This document shows, in pieces, positions 36,003-44,628 of a DNA stretch of 64,000 nucleotides. Below the pieces are notes generated by a model. It saw nothing but the letters and a program-made list of their open reading frames with translations. It did no database searches and was not told where the DNA came from. This DNA comes from Desulfosporosinus sp. HMP52. Its GTDB lineage: Bacteria > Bacillota > Desulfitobacteriia > Desulfitobacteriales > Desulfitobacteriaceae. The translations under genes were made by a program, and so were the position numbers. Numbering within the stretch: the first letter of the stretch is position 1; each line of letters starts with the position of its first letter. The stretch spans positions 1 through 64,000 of the forward strand of contig NZ_JMGA01000001.1 in NCBI RefSeq assembly GCF_000765145.1, given 5' to 3'.

Positions 36003-36487
36003 ATTTTCAATTCAAATAAGGCAACCGTTCTTCCTTTAATGCTCGATGGCACTTCACCAATATAGTTTGCGCCCACTTTATCATAAAAGCCTTTTGCGTA
36101 AGGATCGGACAATATAGATAAGCCGTCTATATTCCCTTTAACGCATATGCTTTTTGCTGCGCCAATTAACTGTGTCCCAATTCCCAGACCAATAAACTCC
36201 GGCAAAATAAAAATATGTTCCAGCCAAAAGCCCTTTCTAAGCAGTACCTTACCAGCCATAAAATCCTCTTGAACTTCCAAGACTGAGAAATACCCAATTA
36301 TTTGGCCATTATCCTCAGCCACGTAGACATAATTATCCTTAATATAATCAGCGGTAATGGTCAGCTCTGTTTTCCAGATATCTATATAGGCTTCTGGATA
36401 ATTCCAATATCTCTTTGCCGCAAACGAAATCTTTGTTAAGACATCGCAATCACTCTTTTCAGCAGGCCTGATCGCTATTTTTACCAT
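35999..36487 (-). CDS. GNAT-family N-acetyltransferase
   Basis: The protein shows the GNAT order: IAIRPAEKSDCDVL, the strand FWLEHIFILPEFIGLGIGTQLIGAA with the acetyl-CoA loop (GLGIG), and DPYAKGFYDKVGANYIGEVPSS near the C terminus. The substrate is unknown. The frame opens at a GTG, but ATG 36487 is preceded by AAAGGAG at good spacing and gives the typical start MVKIAIRP. Confidence 0.88.
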   Translation of the reverse strand: MVKIAIRPAEKSDCDVLTKISFAAKRYWNYPEAYIDIWKTELTITADYIKDNYVYVAEDNGQIIGYFSVLEVQEDFMAGKVLLRKGFWLEHIFILPEFIGLGIGTQLIGAAKSICVKGNIDGLSILSDPYAKGFYDKVGANYIGEVPSSIKGRTVALFELKI

Positions 36488-36517
36488 TTTGTCTACTCCT
36501 TTCACGGCGAGAACTAA

Positions 36518-36713
36518 TTAAAGTATCAATTTATAAAGCCCTTTTACTTCATCCCAAAAATAATTATTATACGCTAGTACTTTCCTTGAAACCCTATTAC
36601 CTTCAAGGGGATCTGCAATGATTCCCCCATCTAACCCAGGGCAGTCATGGACGGCGGCTCCTTTGATACGTACATGATTCACATGAGCTATACTGAATAC
36701 TTCACAGCCCGAT
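36518..36713 (-). other. Coding-like tail downstream of the AAA ATPase, unassigned
   Basis: An open frame out of phase with the ATPase gene reads about 64 residues of plausible protein (for example HDCPGLDGGIIADPLEG and YNNYFWDEVKGLYKLIL) to a stop at 36518. There is no start or ribosome site of its own. It may be the tail of another gene joined by deletion. I do not recognise a family. Confidence 0.3.
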
Positions 36714-37583
36714 TTAGTCCAGAATTTTTGAGAAGTCTTCTTCATATCGTTTAAAAAACTCATAGTATGTCCGTACATTTTCCAATTTAGTCCACCGTTT
36801 AACATCCACGGGATTCTCATCAAGATCATATATTTTTGCTCCCCGCAAGGCAAGTAAAAATGGCGAATGGGTTGAGATAATAAACTGGCAGTTCCAAAAT
36901 CGCGCGGCATCCTCAATGAATTTCATTAATTCCATTTGCCTTTTAGGAGCCAGACTGTTTTCAGGCTCGTCTAATATATAAAGTCCATTTTCAGTAATTT
37001 TTTCTGTAAAGTACAGGAATGCACTTTCCCCATTGGAATATTCCCGTACATTAGACATCAGTTTCTTTCTCACAAATCGAGACTGTGTTTTACTTCTAGC
37101 CATATTTGTTGTTTTAAGCAGCTCATAATCGGATAGGGACTTCATCTGAAACTGAGAATACTTGGCATCCAAATATTCTTCGAAAAGTTTATCCCGTTTT
37201 TGGTCAATACCTTCGTTGAGATTACGGACATTCAGCATATAGTCAAATACATCATCACTGGTAATAATTCTGCTGTTTTCGGGAATGTCTGCCTCCAGCT
37301 GCATCCCGCACATATTAGTATAGTCGGGATAAAAATTAGATTTATTATAAATGGAATCTCGATTGATCCCTGTTTTTTCGGCAATCACATTTAAGGCCGT
37401 GGATTTTCCCGAACCGTTTCCTCCATATAAAATCGTAACCGGCTCAAAATCAATTCTTTCAAAGTTATGTCTGGATAAAACCCTAAATGGATAAAACACG
37501 TCATAGCATGTTCTTTTTACTTTTAGGAAGAAGTCGAATTCCATCTCGTCATTGGGAAATGTAAAAACACTTAAGTAAACCAT
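36714..37583 (-). CDS. AAA-family (ABC-type) ATPase
   Basis: The 289-residue protein has Walker A GGNGSGKST, a signature-like EYSNGES, Walker B LYILDEPENSL and the switch His in IISTHSPFLLA. The short helical insert lacks a long coiled coil. It resembles single-domain ABC ATPases that are common in genome islands, sometimes with nuclease partners; none is adjacent. The start is the ATG at 37583 after GGAAGG; the upstream frame to 37649 overlaps a conserved leader hairpin and is unlikely to be translated. Confidence 0.85.
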   Translation of the reverse strand: MVYLSVFTFPNDEMEFDFFLKVKRTCYDVFYPFRVLSRHNFERIDFEPVTILYGGNGSGKSTALNVIAEKTGINRDSIYNKSNFYPDYTNMCGMQLEADIPENSRIITSDDVFDYMLNVRNLNEGIDQKRDKLFEEYLDAKYSQFQMKSLSDYELLKTTNMARSKTQSRFVRKKLMSNVREYSNGESAFLYFTEKITENGLYILDEPENSLAPKRQMELMKFIEDAARFWNCQFIISTHSPFLLALRGAKIYDLDENPVDVKRWTKLENVRTYYEFFKRYEEDFSKILD

Positions 37584-37609
37584 TGTTCCCTTCCTTCCAC
37601 ATAATAACA

Positions 37610-37655
37610 ATAAAAGGCTAACAATCCTGTCAGCCCCATGATGCAACATAATTTA
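37610..37655 (-). promoter_or_regulatory. Leader hairpin shared with 46914-46957
   Basis: On the minus strand GGCTGACAGGATTGTTAGCC folds into a hairpin followed by TTTTATTGTT, just upstream of the ATPase start. About 40 bases here, including GCATCATG before the hairpin, are closely similar to the leader of the 51-residue membrane peptide at 46726-46881. It may act as a terminator or attenuator. Confidence 0.5.
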
Positions 37656-37757
37656 TAGTTAAGTCATTCCCTCTCCGGTCATGTCTGTAAAGTTACTTAA
37701 TTATAGCATATTATCTAAGCAGGAATTAACTCCGGGGAGATTTCCAACGGTTTTTTC

Positions 37758-37812
37758 GAAAGGGGTATATAATTCCCTCCGAGAGCTTAAAGAAAAACAC
37801 AGGAAAATGCGA
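37758..37812 (+). pseudogene. Fragment copied from a LysR gene
   Basis: These 55 bases match 39206-39260 of the nearby LysR gene with few changes and encode the same GV(Y/H)NSLREL(K/E)EKHR segment. The flanks show no similarity. It is a gene scrap left by duplication or decay of a second regulator on the other side of azlCD. Confidence 0.7.
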
Positions 37813-37875
37813 TGCTCAGTTTTTCTGTACTTCGGGGTTATAGGGAGGGATAGTGAGCAGAAGCAATAAACCGCT

Positions 37876-38181
37876 TTATACCATCAACTCAACAATAAAG
37901 ACTGATAAACAAGCCACGATAGAAACCTTGAACAGACTGCCACCGCGATAGGCCAAGATTAAGGCCGTGCCGAATCCTGCCAGGGCGGACCACAGGTTTG
38001 CCGTCGCGCTTAAGATCGCGGGAAAGGTCATCACTGCCAGAGTGACATAGGGAACATAATATAGAAAGGATTTGAGATAAACATTCCTGATTTCCTTACG
38101 CATGAAAATCAAGGGAATGAGTCTGATCAAATATGTAACACCCGCCATGACCAGAATATAGAGATAGATATTACCCCTCAT
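37876..38181 (-). CDS. azlD: AzlD-family small subunit of branched-chain amino acid exporter
   Basis: The 101-residue protein has four hydrophobic helices and the family start YILVMAGVTYLIRLIPLIFM. With AzlC it exports branched-chain amino acids or related compounds. It overlaps the azlC gene by 11 bases. Confidence 0.9.
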   Translation of the reverse strand: MRGNIYLYILVMAGVTYLIRLIPLIFMRKEIRNVYLKSFLYYVPYVTLAVMTFPAILSATANLWSALAGFGTALILAYRGGSLFKVSIVACLSVFIVELMV

Positions 38182-38887
38182 GGGCAGCCTCCTTCACCGG
38201 AAACAGGAGAGCAGCAATTCCTGCTATCGCTACTGTTAAGATAATGATTTTAAATCCCTGGGAGATTTGACTAAGGATGGGTAGTTGGGCAAACAGCAAA
38301 CTCAGCAGCATGGATGAGATAATGATTCCAGTCAATAGTTTGTTTCCTTTTGCCGGCGGGACAATCACAGCAATAAACATCCCATACAAGGCGACACTTA
38401 AGGCGCTGATGATTCTTGCGGGCAAAATCTCCCCTGAAACAACACCGCAAAAGGTACCCAGCATCCAGCCCGGTATACTAACGCTCATCAGACCGTAATT
38501 GTAGAAAGGGTTCAGTTTACCCGCTTTGCAAACGGATACCCCGAATATTTCATCCGTAACGCCGAAGGCCACCAGAAAGCGATGAGGCCAGCCTGCTCCT
38601 GCCTCGAACTTTTGAGATAATGAACAGGACATCAAACAATATCTTAAATTAATGATTAGTTGGGTCAGGGCCATTTCCAGATAAGTCGCGGAAGTCCCGA
38701 TTAAAGCCAATGCTCCGAATTGTCCGGCTGAGGTCAGGTTGACTGCGGACATGAAGACGGCCTGAAAGGGCGTCAGCCCGGACTTCTTTGCCACAATGCC
38801 AAAGGTAAAAGAAACCGCAAAGTAGCCGAGAGCGATGGGGATACCGTCTTTGATTCCGTTTTTCCAGGGGATAATCTTGTTGCTCAT
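38171..38887 (-). CDS. azlC: AzlC-family large subunit of branched-chain amino acid exporter
   Basis: The 238-residue membrane protein has about seven helices and AzlC motifs near the N terminus (GIPIALGYFAVSFTFGIVAKKSGL, SAVNLTSAGQFGAL) and FGVTDEIFGV in the middle. AzlC forms the main part of the amino acid exporter. The gene is divergent from a LysR regulator 117 bases away, the usual arrangement for a LysR target, so control by that protein is likely. Confidence 0.92.
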   Translation of the reverse strand: MSNKIIPWKNGIKDGIPIALGYFAVSFTFGIVAKKSGLTPFQAVFMSAVNLTSAGQFGALALIGTSATYLEMALTQLIINLRYCLMSCSLSQKFEAGAGWPHRFLVAFGVTDEIFGVSVCKAGKLNPFYNYGLMSVSIPGWMLGTFCGVVSGEILPARIISALSVALYGMFIAVIVPPAKGNKLLTGIIISSMLLSLLFAQLPILSQISQGFKIIILTVAIAGIAALLFPVKEAAHEG

Positions 38888-39004
38888 GAAACTTACCTCT
38901 GATCTATCATTATATTTGTTTCATCATACTCTCCCCTCTTGACATAAGTAAAACGAATTTCCATAATGAATATATAAGTTTTTCTAATGTAAATGAGGTG
39001 AACA

Positions 39005-39880
39005 ATGAATCGCTATCAAGCTTTTATGAAAATCATCGAAACAGGAAGTTTTACTAAAGCTGCTGAGGAACTCGGTTACACTCAATCCGCTATCAGCCAG
39101 ATGGTACGCTCCCTAGAGGAGGAACTATCCACCATACTCTTTTTGCGTTCTCGGAAAGGGATCTCTCTGACGCCTGATGCCGAGGAATTCCTGCCCTACA
39201 TTAAAGGGGTACATAATTCCCTCCGAGAGCTTGAGGAAAAACACCGGGAAATGCAAGGACTGCAAACAGGGATTATTCGCATTGGCACCTTCTCCAGTAT
39301 TTCCAGCAATTGGCTGCCTGATTTAATCAGGGATTTTAAAGCCAGGTACCCTTCGGTATGCTTTGAACTTCACCAGGGAGAGTACACTAGCATTGCCCAG
39401 TTGATTAAAGAAGGAAGCGTCGATTTCGGCTTTGTCAATCCCGATGCTCAAGCTGTATCCGAACTCAAGACTATCCCCCTTCAACAAGATGAAATGCTGG
39501 TGGTGGTGCCCAAAAACCACCCCTTAACCCTCAAAAAGAAAACATTACTTCAGGACCTGGTCAATGAAGCCTTTATCCTCTTAGATGAAGGTCAATTAAG
39601 TGTGCCCTTGGAGTTTTTTAAACGGGAAAATCTCCATCCCAACGTCCAATACCGTGTTCATGATGACTATACGATTATGTCCATGATTGAAAGCGGCTTG
39701 GGAATATCTATTCTCCCGAAATTAATTATCAGCAGGTCCCCTTATCATATCTCAACCTTGGAGCTGTACCCGCCTATTGTCCGTACCATCTCCCTGGCCT
39801 TTAAAAACAAGAAGGTATTGCCCATTGCCAGCCGGTACTTTATGGATTTCATTGTTGAGCAATATGGAAGTTCTTCTTGA
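39005..39880 (+). CDS. LysR-family regulator, divergent from azlCD
   Basis: The 291-residue protein has the winged helix (SFTKAAEELGYTQSAISQMVRSLEEEL), a linker helix (GVHNSLRELEEKHREM) and an effector domain with two alpha/beta lobes (RIGTFSSISSNWLPDL). It starts after GAGGTG. It is probably an amino acid or amine responsive activator of azlCD. A 55-base scrap of the same gene lies beyond azlD. Confidence 0.92.
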   Translation: MNRYQAFMKIIETGSFTKAAEELGYTQSAISQMVRSLEEELSTILFLRSRKGISLTPDAEEFLPYIKGVHNSLRELEEKHREMQGLQTGIIRIGTFSSISSNWLPDLIRDFKARYPSVCFELHQGEYTSIAQLIKEGSVDFGFVNPDAQAVSELKTIPLQQDEMLVVVPKNHPLTLKKKTLLQDLVNEAFILLDEGQLSVPLEFFKRENLHPNVQYRVHDDYTIMSMIESGLGISILPKLIISRSPYHISTLELYPPIVRTISLAFKNKKVLPIASRYFMDFIVEQYGSSS

Positions 39881-39944
39881 GTCGTCTTTTTGTTCAATTG
39901 TACAATAAATTAGGAGTATCTCGATGACTTCATTGCTGTTGTAG

Positions 39945-40499
39945 TTACTCATTAGCCTTAATTGCTTCACTTAATTCCTTTACTATTACTTCTAAATTGT
40001 CTCGTCTACCAAGTGCCCAATTATAAATTTTAAACGATTTGTCTTTAACTTCTATAACAAGTCCTTCCTTATTAAAAGTTAATGAAGAAATTGAATCGTA
40101 GGAGAACATTCTTTGTCCAATTGCTATACTTTTACTTCCGACTATTAGAGATTGTTTCTGGAGAAAAGAACACCACAATAGATAAACAAGTGTGAATAAA
40201 AATAATGGCAATAGATTGATTGTTTTTAGAGTATACACTTCAGTCACGCCAATGCCGATTAGTATTACAATCTGGATTGTTACGTGAAATCTTTCTAGTA
40301 ATGATTTAAAAAGTATTTTTTCATATAATTTCATAGCCTGTCTCGGGAATGCGTAAGCATATTCATTACCAATAACTATAACTAGCAAGACGATAATGGA
40401 ATGCTGGTACTTTGGTTCAAATAACAAAAATAATGGAAATAATACAATTAACATTGCACAAAAAGCAAACCTATTGCTTACTTCGGGCTTGTAATCCAT
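39945..40499 (-). CDS. Membrane protein with a C-terminal PH-like domain, unknown
   Basis: The 184-residue protein has four hydrophobic segments in residues 10-110 and a polar C-terminal part (SKSIAIGQRMFSYDSISSLTFNKEGLVIEVKDKSFKIYN) with the strand pattern of bacterial PH-like domains. No function is known. It ends a three-gene unit with the C39-like peptidase and the unknown gene upstream. Confidence 0.65.
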   Translation of the reverse strand: MDYKPEVSNRFAFCAMLIVLFPLFLLFEPKYQHSIIVLLVIVIGNEYAYAFPRQAMKLYEKILFKSLLERFHVTIQIVILIGIGVTEVYTLKTINLLPLFLFTLVYLLWCSFLQKQSLIVGSKSIAIGQRMFSYDSISSLTFNKEGLVIEVKDKSFKIYNWALGRRDNLEVIVKELSEAIKANE

Positions 40500-40515
40500 T
40501 AAAATCTCCTTACCT

Positions 40516-41136
40516 TTACTCCACTATTATGTAAACATGATTAAAAACCGGCAAACCGTTGCTCCACCATTTCAAGAAATAATCCTCTGTCATTGTCCTA
40601 TTCCCTGTAAGCTCAGCATTTTCATCATTATCCCTGCCGGAATCAAAAAAATACAACTCTTTTTTTTCATCATCATAGCCTAAAAAAGTCATGTAATGCT
40701 GCCAGAAAAGTCCATTACCGACTAGAACAATAATTGGCTTATTCCCTTGCACAAGCCTATTCTTTAATGAATTAAGATCTCCTCTATAAATAGCTGGTCT
40801 AAATCCCTGAGACTGAAAATAACTGACTACTCCCTTGGGTAAAACATATCCTGAAATAGGAATCTTATAGGGGATTTTCGCATAAATCTCTGCACCTTGA
40901 AGATTTTGCCCAAAGTTCCTCAGAACGAAAGCAGTCGAAAAGGCCGCACATTGATTTTTACCCTGACGTTCAAATCCGGTATTAATAGATATTTCGTACC
41001 GATTGGGGGGGCTCTCGGCTTTAAATTCTCCTGTGGGAAAAGGTGATAGCAGGTGAATTAACCCACCAAGAAGAAAAACAAAAATCATACCCATTAACAA
41101 CCACTGGATTTTTACTTTCTCCTTTTTAAATCCCAT
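40516..41136 (-). CDS. Membrane-anchored C39-like peptidase
   Basis: A single N-terminal helix (about residues 12-32) anchors a papain-like domain. The catalytic Cys is in NQCAAFSTAFVLRNFG, the His in FWQHYMTFLGYDD and the acidic residue in LYFFDSGRD, the layout of Peptidase_C39_2 proteins. The gap between Cys and His (about 100 residues) is right for the family. ATG 41136 has GGAGG five bases upstream and is chosen over the frame start at 41157. Its target may be the neighbouring proteins or an imported peptide. Confidence 0.78.
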   Translation of the reverse strand: MGFKKEKVKIQWLLMGMIFVFLLGGLIHLLSPFPTGEFKAESPPNRYEISINTGFERQGKNQCAAFSTAFVLRNFGQNLQGAEIYAKIPYKIPISGYVLPKGVVSYFQSQGFRPAIYRGDLNSLKNRLVQGNKPIIVLVGNGLFWQHYMTFLGYDDEKKELYFFDSGRDNDENAELTGNRTMTEDYFLKWWSNGLPVFNHVYIIVE

Positions 41137-41137
41137 A

Positions 41138-41626
41138 TCAACCTCCAATACCTTCAATAATAAAGCAACAATCCCTCTGATCTAATAATTCAAAATCACA
41201 ACTATTTATTTTAGATAATTCTATTTTTTTATATAACATTTCCTCAAATTCATGCCATCCGAACCAAATTGACCAAAGCTCAATAGGCTTACCCTCTTGG
41301 ATTTTAGTATTTAAATACTCTTGAAGTTGGTTTGTCCAGTTAATACTAAAGCTCCCACCAAGCCAATAAGTATATCTTTTCTTAATGTACTCCTCTATTC
41401 CATAGGGCGGATTAGTACATCTTGATATTGTTAATCCACCAGTATCAACACCATCAGGAATAAAGATTGCTTTAACATCATCGCGAAGTTTATCAAGGTT
41501 AAAGGATAATTCCGGTCGAGGATTAAGATTCATTTCCTTTAATTCCTTAACCGTCCCCTTGATAATACCGGACAAATCTATTTCCGGTAATTCGTAATCA
41601 GACGCAATAAAAGTAAATCTACTCAA
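41138..41626 (-). CDS. Unknown soluble protein
   Basis: The 162-residue protein is acidic and lacks a signal or helix pattern. It contains repeated aromatic motifs (YWLGGSFSINWTNQLQEYL, ELWSIWFGWHEFEEML). I do not recognise a family. Its size, composition and position in front of a C39-like peptidase are reminiscent of immunity proteins, but that is only a guess. The stop overlaps the region of the next gene's start, so the two are probably coupled. Confidence 0.6.
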   Translation of the reverse strand: MSRFTFIASDYELPEIDLSGIIKGTVKELKEMNLNPRPELSFNLDKLRDDVKAIFIPDGVDTGGLTISRCTNPPYGIEEYIKKRYTYWLGGSFSINWTNQLQEYLNTKIQEGKPIELWSIWFGWHEFEEMLYKKIELSKINSCDFELLDQRDCCFIIEGIGG

Positions 41627-41939
41627 ATAATCACTCCCTTGTCATTTTCATCGACAATAACTCATGATAATTATTCTCTTTCATCCCTAATAAGTTCATA
41701 TACAACAGTTTTCTCCATCAAGCTACCAAAACCCTTCTTTTACCAATAGTGTTCCACTTTGGACAGAGCTTATCCTGAGAAATTATCCTAGCCAAAAATA
41801 AGGATTTAAGTCTATAATCAGGACAAGAGAATCTATCTTTAACTTAGTTTCAGATGGATGACTACCGCCTAAAATCAGAGATATATCAGTATTTGACTAT
41901 AAATTTAGGATATAGAAAATGAGAGGATTGTAAGGCTGT
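41627..41939. other. Intergenic region between divergent units
   Basis: This AT-rich 313-base stretch should contain the promoters of the unknown three-gene unit and of the PocR kinase gene. I see no strong hairpin, repeat or clear promoter. Confidence 0.4.
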
Positions 41940-43160
41940 ATGGATCTTAAACCAAAGAGTCTCTTCCATCTGATTGAAGAAGACAAGCTGGTTCGAATCA
42001 TTGAAACCTTCACTAAGGCTACAGACATCACCATTGATATCAATGATGCCCTGGGGTTTCCGGTGGTCCAGCATGATTATTTCTATGGATTTTGCCGGAG
42101 TATTCGTTCCAAAGAAGTTGGACTCAAGCGTTGTATTAATTCCAATGCCGAATTAGGTTTTAATACCCTGACCCAGGGTAACTCAAGCATAGGCAAATGC
42201 CATGCCGGCGTGATGTTAATGGCGGTACCTATCATCGTTGATGATAAGTTCTACGGTTCCATAACCTGCGGTCAGATGCTGCTGGAAAAACCCGGAGCAA
42301 AAGAAATTGAGGATATGCTTGCCGCAACTGCCGACCTAGGACTGGATCCCCAAGATCTCAGTAAAACCTTTCAAGAAATCCAGGTTATCAGTATGGAAAA
42401 ATGCCAGGCAGCCGGCGGCCTGATCCAATTTGTCGTAAGTTATATTGTTGAGCTGATCTATCGCGCTAATCGTCAAGAAGCCTTAAGCAAAGAAAAGCTT
42501 AAAGCAGCTGAGGACGCCCGGATTATTATCGAGTTGGAGCATACCTTGCATAGAGCAGAGCTGAAAAACCTCCAAGCTCAAATCAAACCCCACTTTTTAT
42601 TCAACACCCTTAATACTATCATCAGTTTAGTCACCCTTGGTGATAATGCCAAGGGGTTAAATACTCTTTTTGCCCTTTCTAATTTACTGAGGCATAATCT
42701 TGATCACCCGGAGGAACTGGTTCCCTTGCGAGAGGAACTGCATTATGTAGAAAGCTATCTTCTGATTCAAAAAAATCGCTTTGGAGATCGTTTGGAGTTA
42801 ACCATTCAAGTGCCGGAAGACCTCCATGATTTACAGATTCCCTTCTTAAGCCTGCAGCCTCTGGTTGAAAATGCCTGTATACATGGCTTAGAACCTAAAG
42901 AAGGTCTGGGTCACCTCCGAATTGTGGCTAAAAAGCTGAATAACGATGTAGAGATTTCTGTGATAGACGATGGGGTTGGTATGTCTCAGCACTATTACAC
43001 TCTCGATTTAAGCCAGGAACATCCCCTTCAGGCCGGGATAGGCCTGCGCAATGTCCATAAACGCTTACAGCTTCAATTTGGCCCTGGGTATGGGATCAGG
43101 CTGCTGCCTGAACAAGGGCTAACGACGGTTCGCCTCCTTATTCCCCTGCAGGAAGGGTGA
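41940..43160 (+). CDS. PocR-domain sensor histidine kinase (LytS/YesM type)
   Basis: Residues about 8-175 form a PocR ligand-binding domain with conserved cysteines (DYFYGFCRSIRS, GLKRCINSN, IGKCHAGV, GSITCGQM), which suit a redox, metal or small-ligand sensor. A coiled helix follows, then the His_kinase core with the phosphoacceptor in QIKPHFLFNTLNTI and an HATPase domain (LVENACIHGLEPKEG, VIDDGVGM). There is no membrane segment. The likely partner is the AraC-type response regulator at 44629-45702, separated from it by the alanine dehydrogenase gene on the other strand. Confidence 0.92.
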   Translation: MDLKPKSLFHLIEEDKLVRIIETFTKATDITIDINDALGFPVVQHDYFYGFCRSIRSKEVGLKRCINSNAELGFNTLTQGNSSIGKCHAGVMLMAVPIIVDDKFYGSITCGQMLLEKPGAKEIEDMLAATADLGLDPQDLSKTFQEIQVISMEKCQAAGGLIQFVVSYIVELIYRANRQEALSKEKLKAAEDARIIIELEHTLHRAELKNLQAQIKPHFLFNTLNTIISLVTLGDNAKGLNTLFALSNLLRHNLDHPEELVPLREELHYVESYLLIQKNRFGDRLELTIQVPEDLHDLQIPFLSLQPLVENACIHGLEPKEGLGHLRIVAKKLNNDVEISVIDDGVGMSQHYYTLDLSQEHPLQAGIGLRNVHKRLQLQFGPGYGIRLLPEQGLTTVRLLIPLQEG

Positions 43161-43190
43161 AAAGAACTCGAAATTTACTGACTAAATTCG

Positions 43191-43232
43191 AAAGGATCAT
43201 AACCAGAAAATCCTGGCTAATGATCCTTTTTC
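43191..43232 (+). terminator. Terminator of the PocR kinase gene
   Basis: AAAGGATCAT and ATGATCCTTT pair, with an inner AACCAG/CTGG stem, followed by TTTT. It also lies at the 3' end of the convergent ald gene. Confidence 0.8.
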
Positions 43233-43257
43233 ACGTCTTAATTGTTCTTAATTGCCT

Positions 43258-44391
43258 CTAAAAACCGGCGGGAACATCGGTTACATCACCTAACGGTGTA
43301 TACTCACGATTGAGGGCTTCGGCAACTGCTTTATAAGTGAGTTTACCGTGGATAACATTAACACCACGGGCTAAAGCGAGATCCGTTCTGATAGCCTCCG
43401 CGTACCCCAGATTCGCCAATTTAAGAGCATAAGGCATTGTAGCATTCGTCAAAGCAAAGGTGGCAGTGCGAGCTACAGCTCCGGGCATATTGGCCACACT
43501 ATAGTGTACCACGCCATACTTTTCATAGGTGGGCTCGGCATGGGTTGTCACATGATCAATGGTTTCCACGCTGCCACCCTGATCAATGGCCACGTCAACA
43601 ATCACTGACCCTGGTTTCATTCCTCGAACCATTTCCTCGGTTACGAGTTTAGGAGCTTTAGCACCGGGGATTAGAACAGCTCCAACCAAGAGATCAGCTT
43701 GTTCTACTGCCTGTTGAATATTATAGCTGTTAGACATCAAGGTTTTAATCCTTGAACCAAAGATATCATCCAAATAGCGGAGTCGGCTATTACAGACATC
43801 CAGGATGGTTACATCCGCGCCAAAACCAATAGCCATTTTAGCAGCGTTGATACCAACGATACCACCTCCCACAATGGCAACTTTAGCGGGGGGGACTCCC
43901 GGCACTCCACCTAAGAGTATTCCCGTACCACCATACTGTTTTTCTAAGAATTGAGCACCGATTTGAATTGACATACGTCCGGCTACCTCACTCATAGGGA
44001 TTAATAGAGGCAAGCTGCCGTCGGCAGGTTGTACCGTTTCGTAGGCAATTCCTACTACATTTTTTTTGAGTAAGGCAGCAGTTAAGGCCGGTTCTGGAGC
44101 AAGATGCAAATAAGTAAACAATAGTTGACCATCTTTGAACAGCTCATATTCTGAAGCCAAAGGTTCTTTAACTTTCATAATCATATCTGCACTGGCATAT
44201 ACGTCTGAGGGAGTAGCCAAGATATTGGCACCGGCAGCAATGTATTCTTCATTGCTTATACCGCTGCCTACACCTGCATTCGTTTCGACGACTACTTGAT
44301 GACCGGCTTTGCCAAAGGCTACAACACCTGCGGGAGTGAGAGCTACACGATTTTCATTGTTTTTAATTTCTTTCGGTACCCCGATAATCAT
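43258..44391 (-). CDS. ald: Alanine dehydrogenase
   Basis: It interconverts L-alanine and pyruvate plus ammonia with NAD. The 377-residue protein has the start [20 protein letters not shown], the catalytic Lys region ([14 protein letters not shown]), the His in [11 protein letters not shown], the NAD loop [15 protein letters not shown] and the C-terminal [18 protein letters not shown]. The ATG follows GAAAGGAG. It lies between the genes of a split two-component system whose DNA-binding member is divergent from it, so regulation by that system is plausible. Confidence 0.96.
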   Translation of the reverse strand: MIIGVPKEIKNNENRVALTPAGVVAFGKAGHQVVVETNAGVGSGISNEEYIAAGANILATPSDVYASADMIMKVKEPLASEYELFKDGQLLFTYLHLAPEPALTAALLKKNVVGIAYETVQPADGSLPLLIPMSEVAGRMSIQIGAQFLEKQYGGTGILLGGVPGVPPAKVAIVGGGIVGINAAKMAIGFGADVTILDVCNSRLRYLDDIFGSRIKTLMSNSYNIQQAVEQADLLVGAVLIPGAKAPKLVTEEMVRGMKPGSVIVDVAIDQGGSVETIDHVTTHAEPTYEKYGVVHYSVANMPGAVARTATFALTNATMPYALKLANLGYAEAIRTDLALARGVNVIHGKLTYKAVAEALNREYTPLGDVTDVPAGF

Positions 44392-44628
44392 TTGAATTTG
44401 CGCTCCTTTCGACTGGTGGCTGTTTATACCCTTATCATCTCATAATAAGGTTTGCCAACCAGATTAAACCATTGCCCAAAAACAAAAAAATAATGTCAGA
44501 TTGTTCAAATAAGTTGTAAATATTTTTACCTTTGATATTAAGATATTGTAATTCTAAAACGAATAGGCATTGTGCTTAAATAAACGTATAATTGACTTAA
44601 AATCCTATGGTTATAAACTTTTCGAGGA

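Noticed and set aside
36518-36916. 132-residue frame overlapping the ATPase gene as a whole gene
   Set aside because: Its first half is a shadow of the ATPase C terminus; only the part beyond 36713 is of interest and is listed separately.
37681-37869. 62-residue plus-strand frame as a gene
   Set aside because: Only its middle 18 codons match the LysR gene; the rest is unrelated, so it is a scrap and not a gene.
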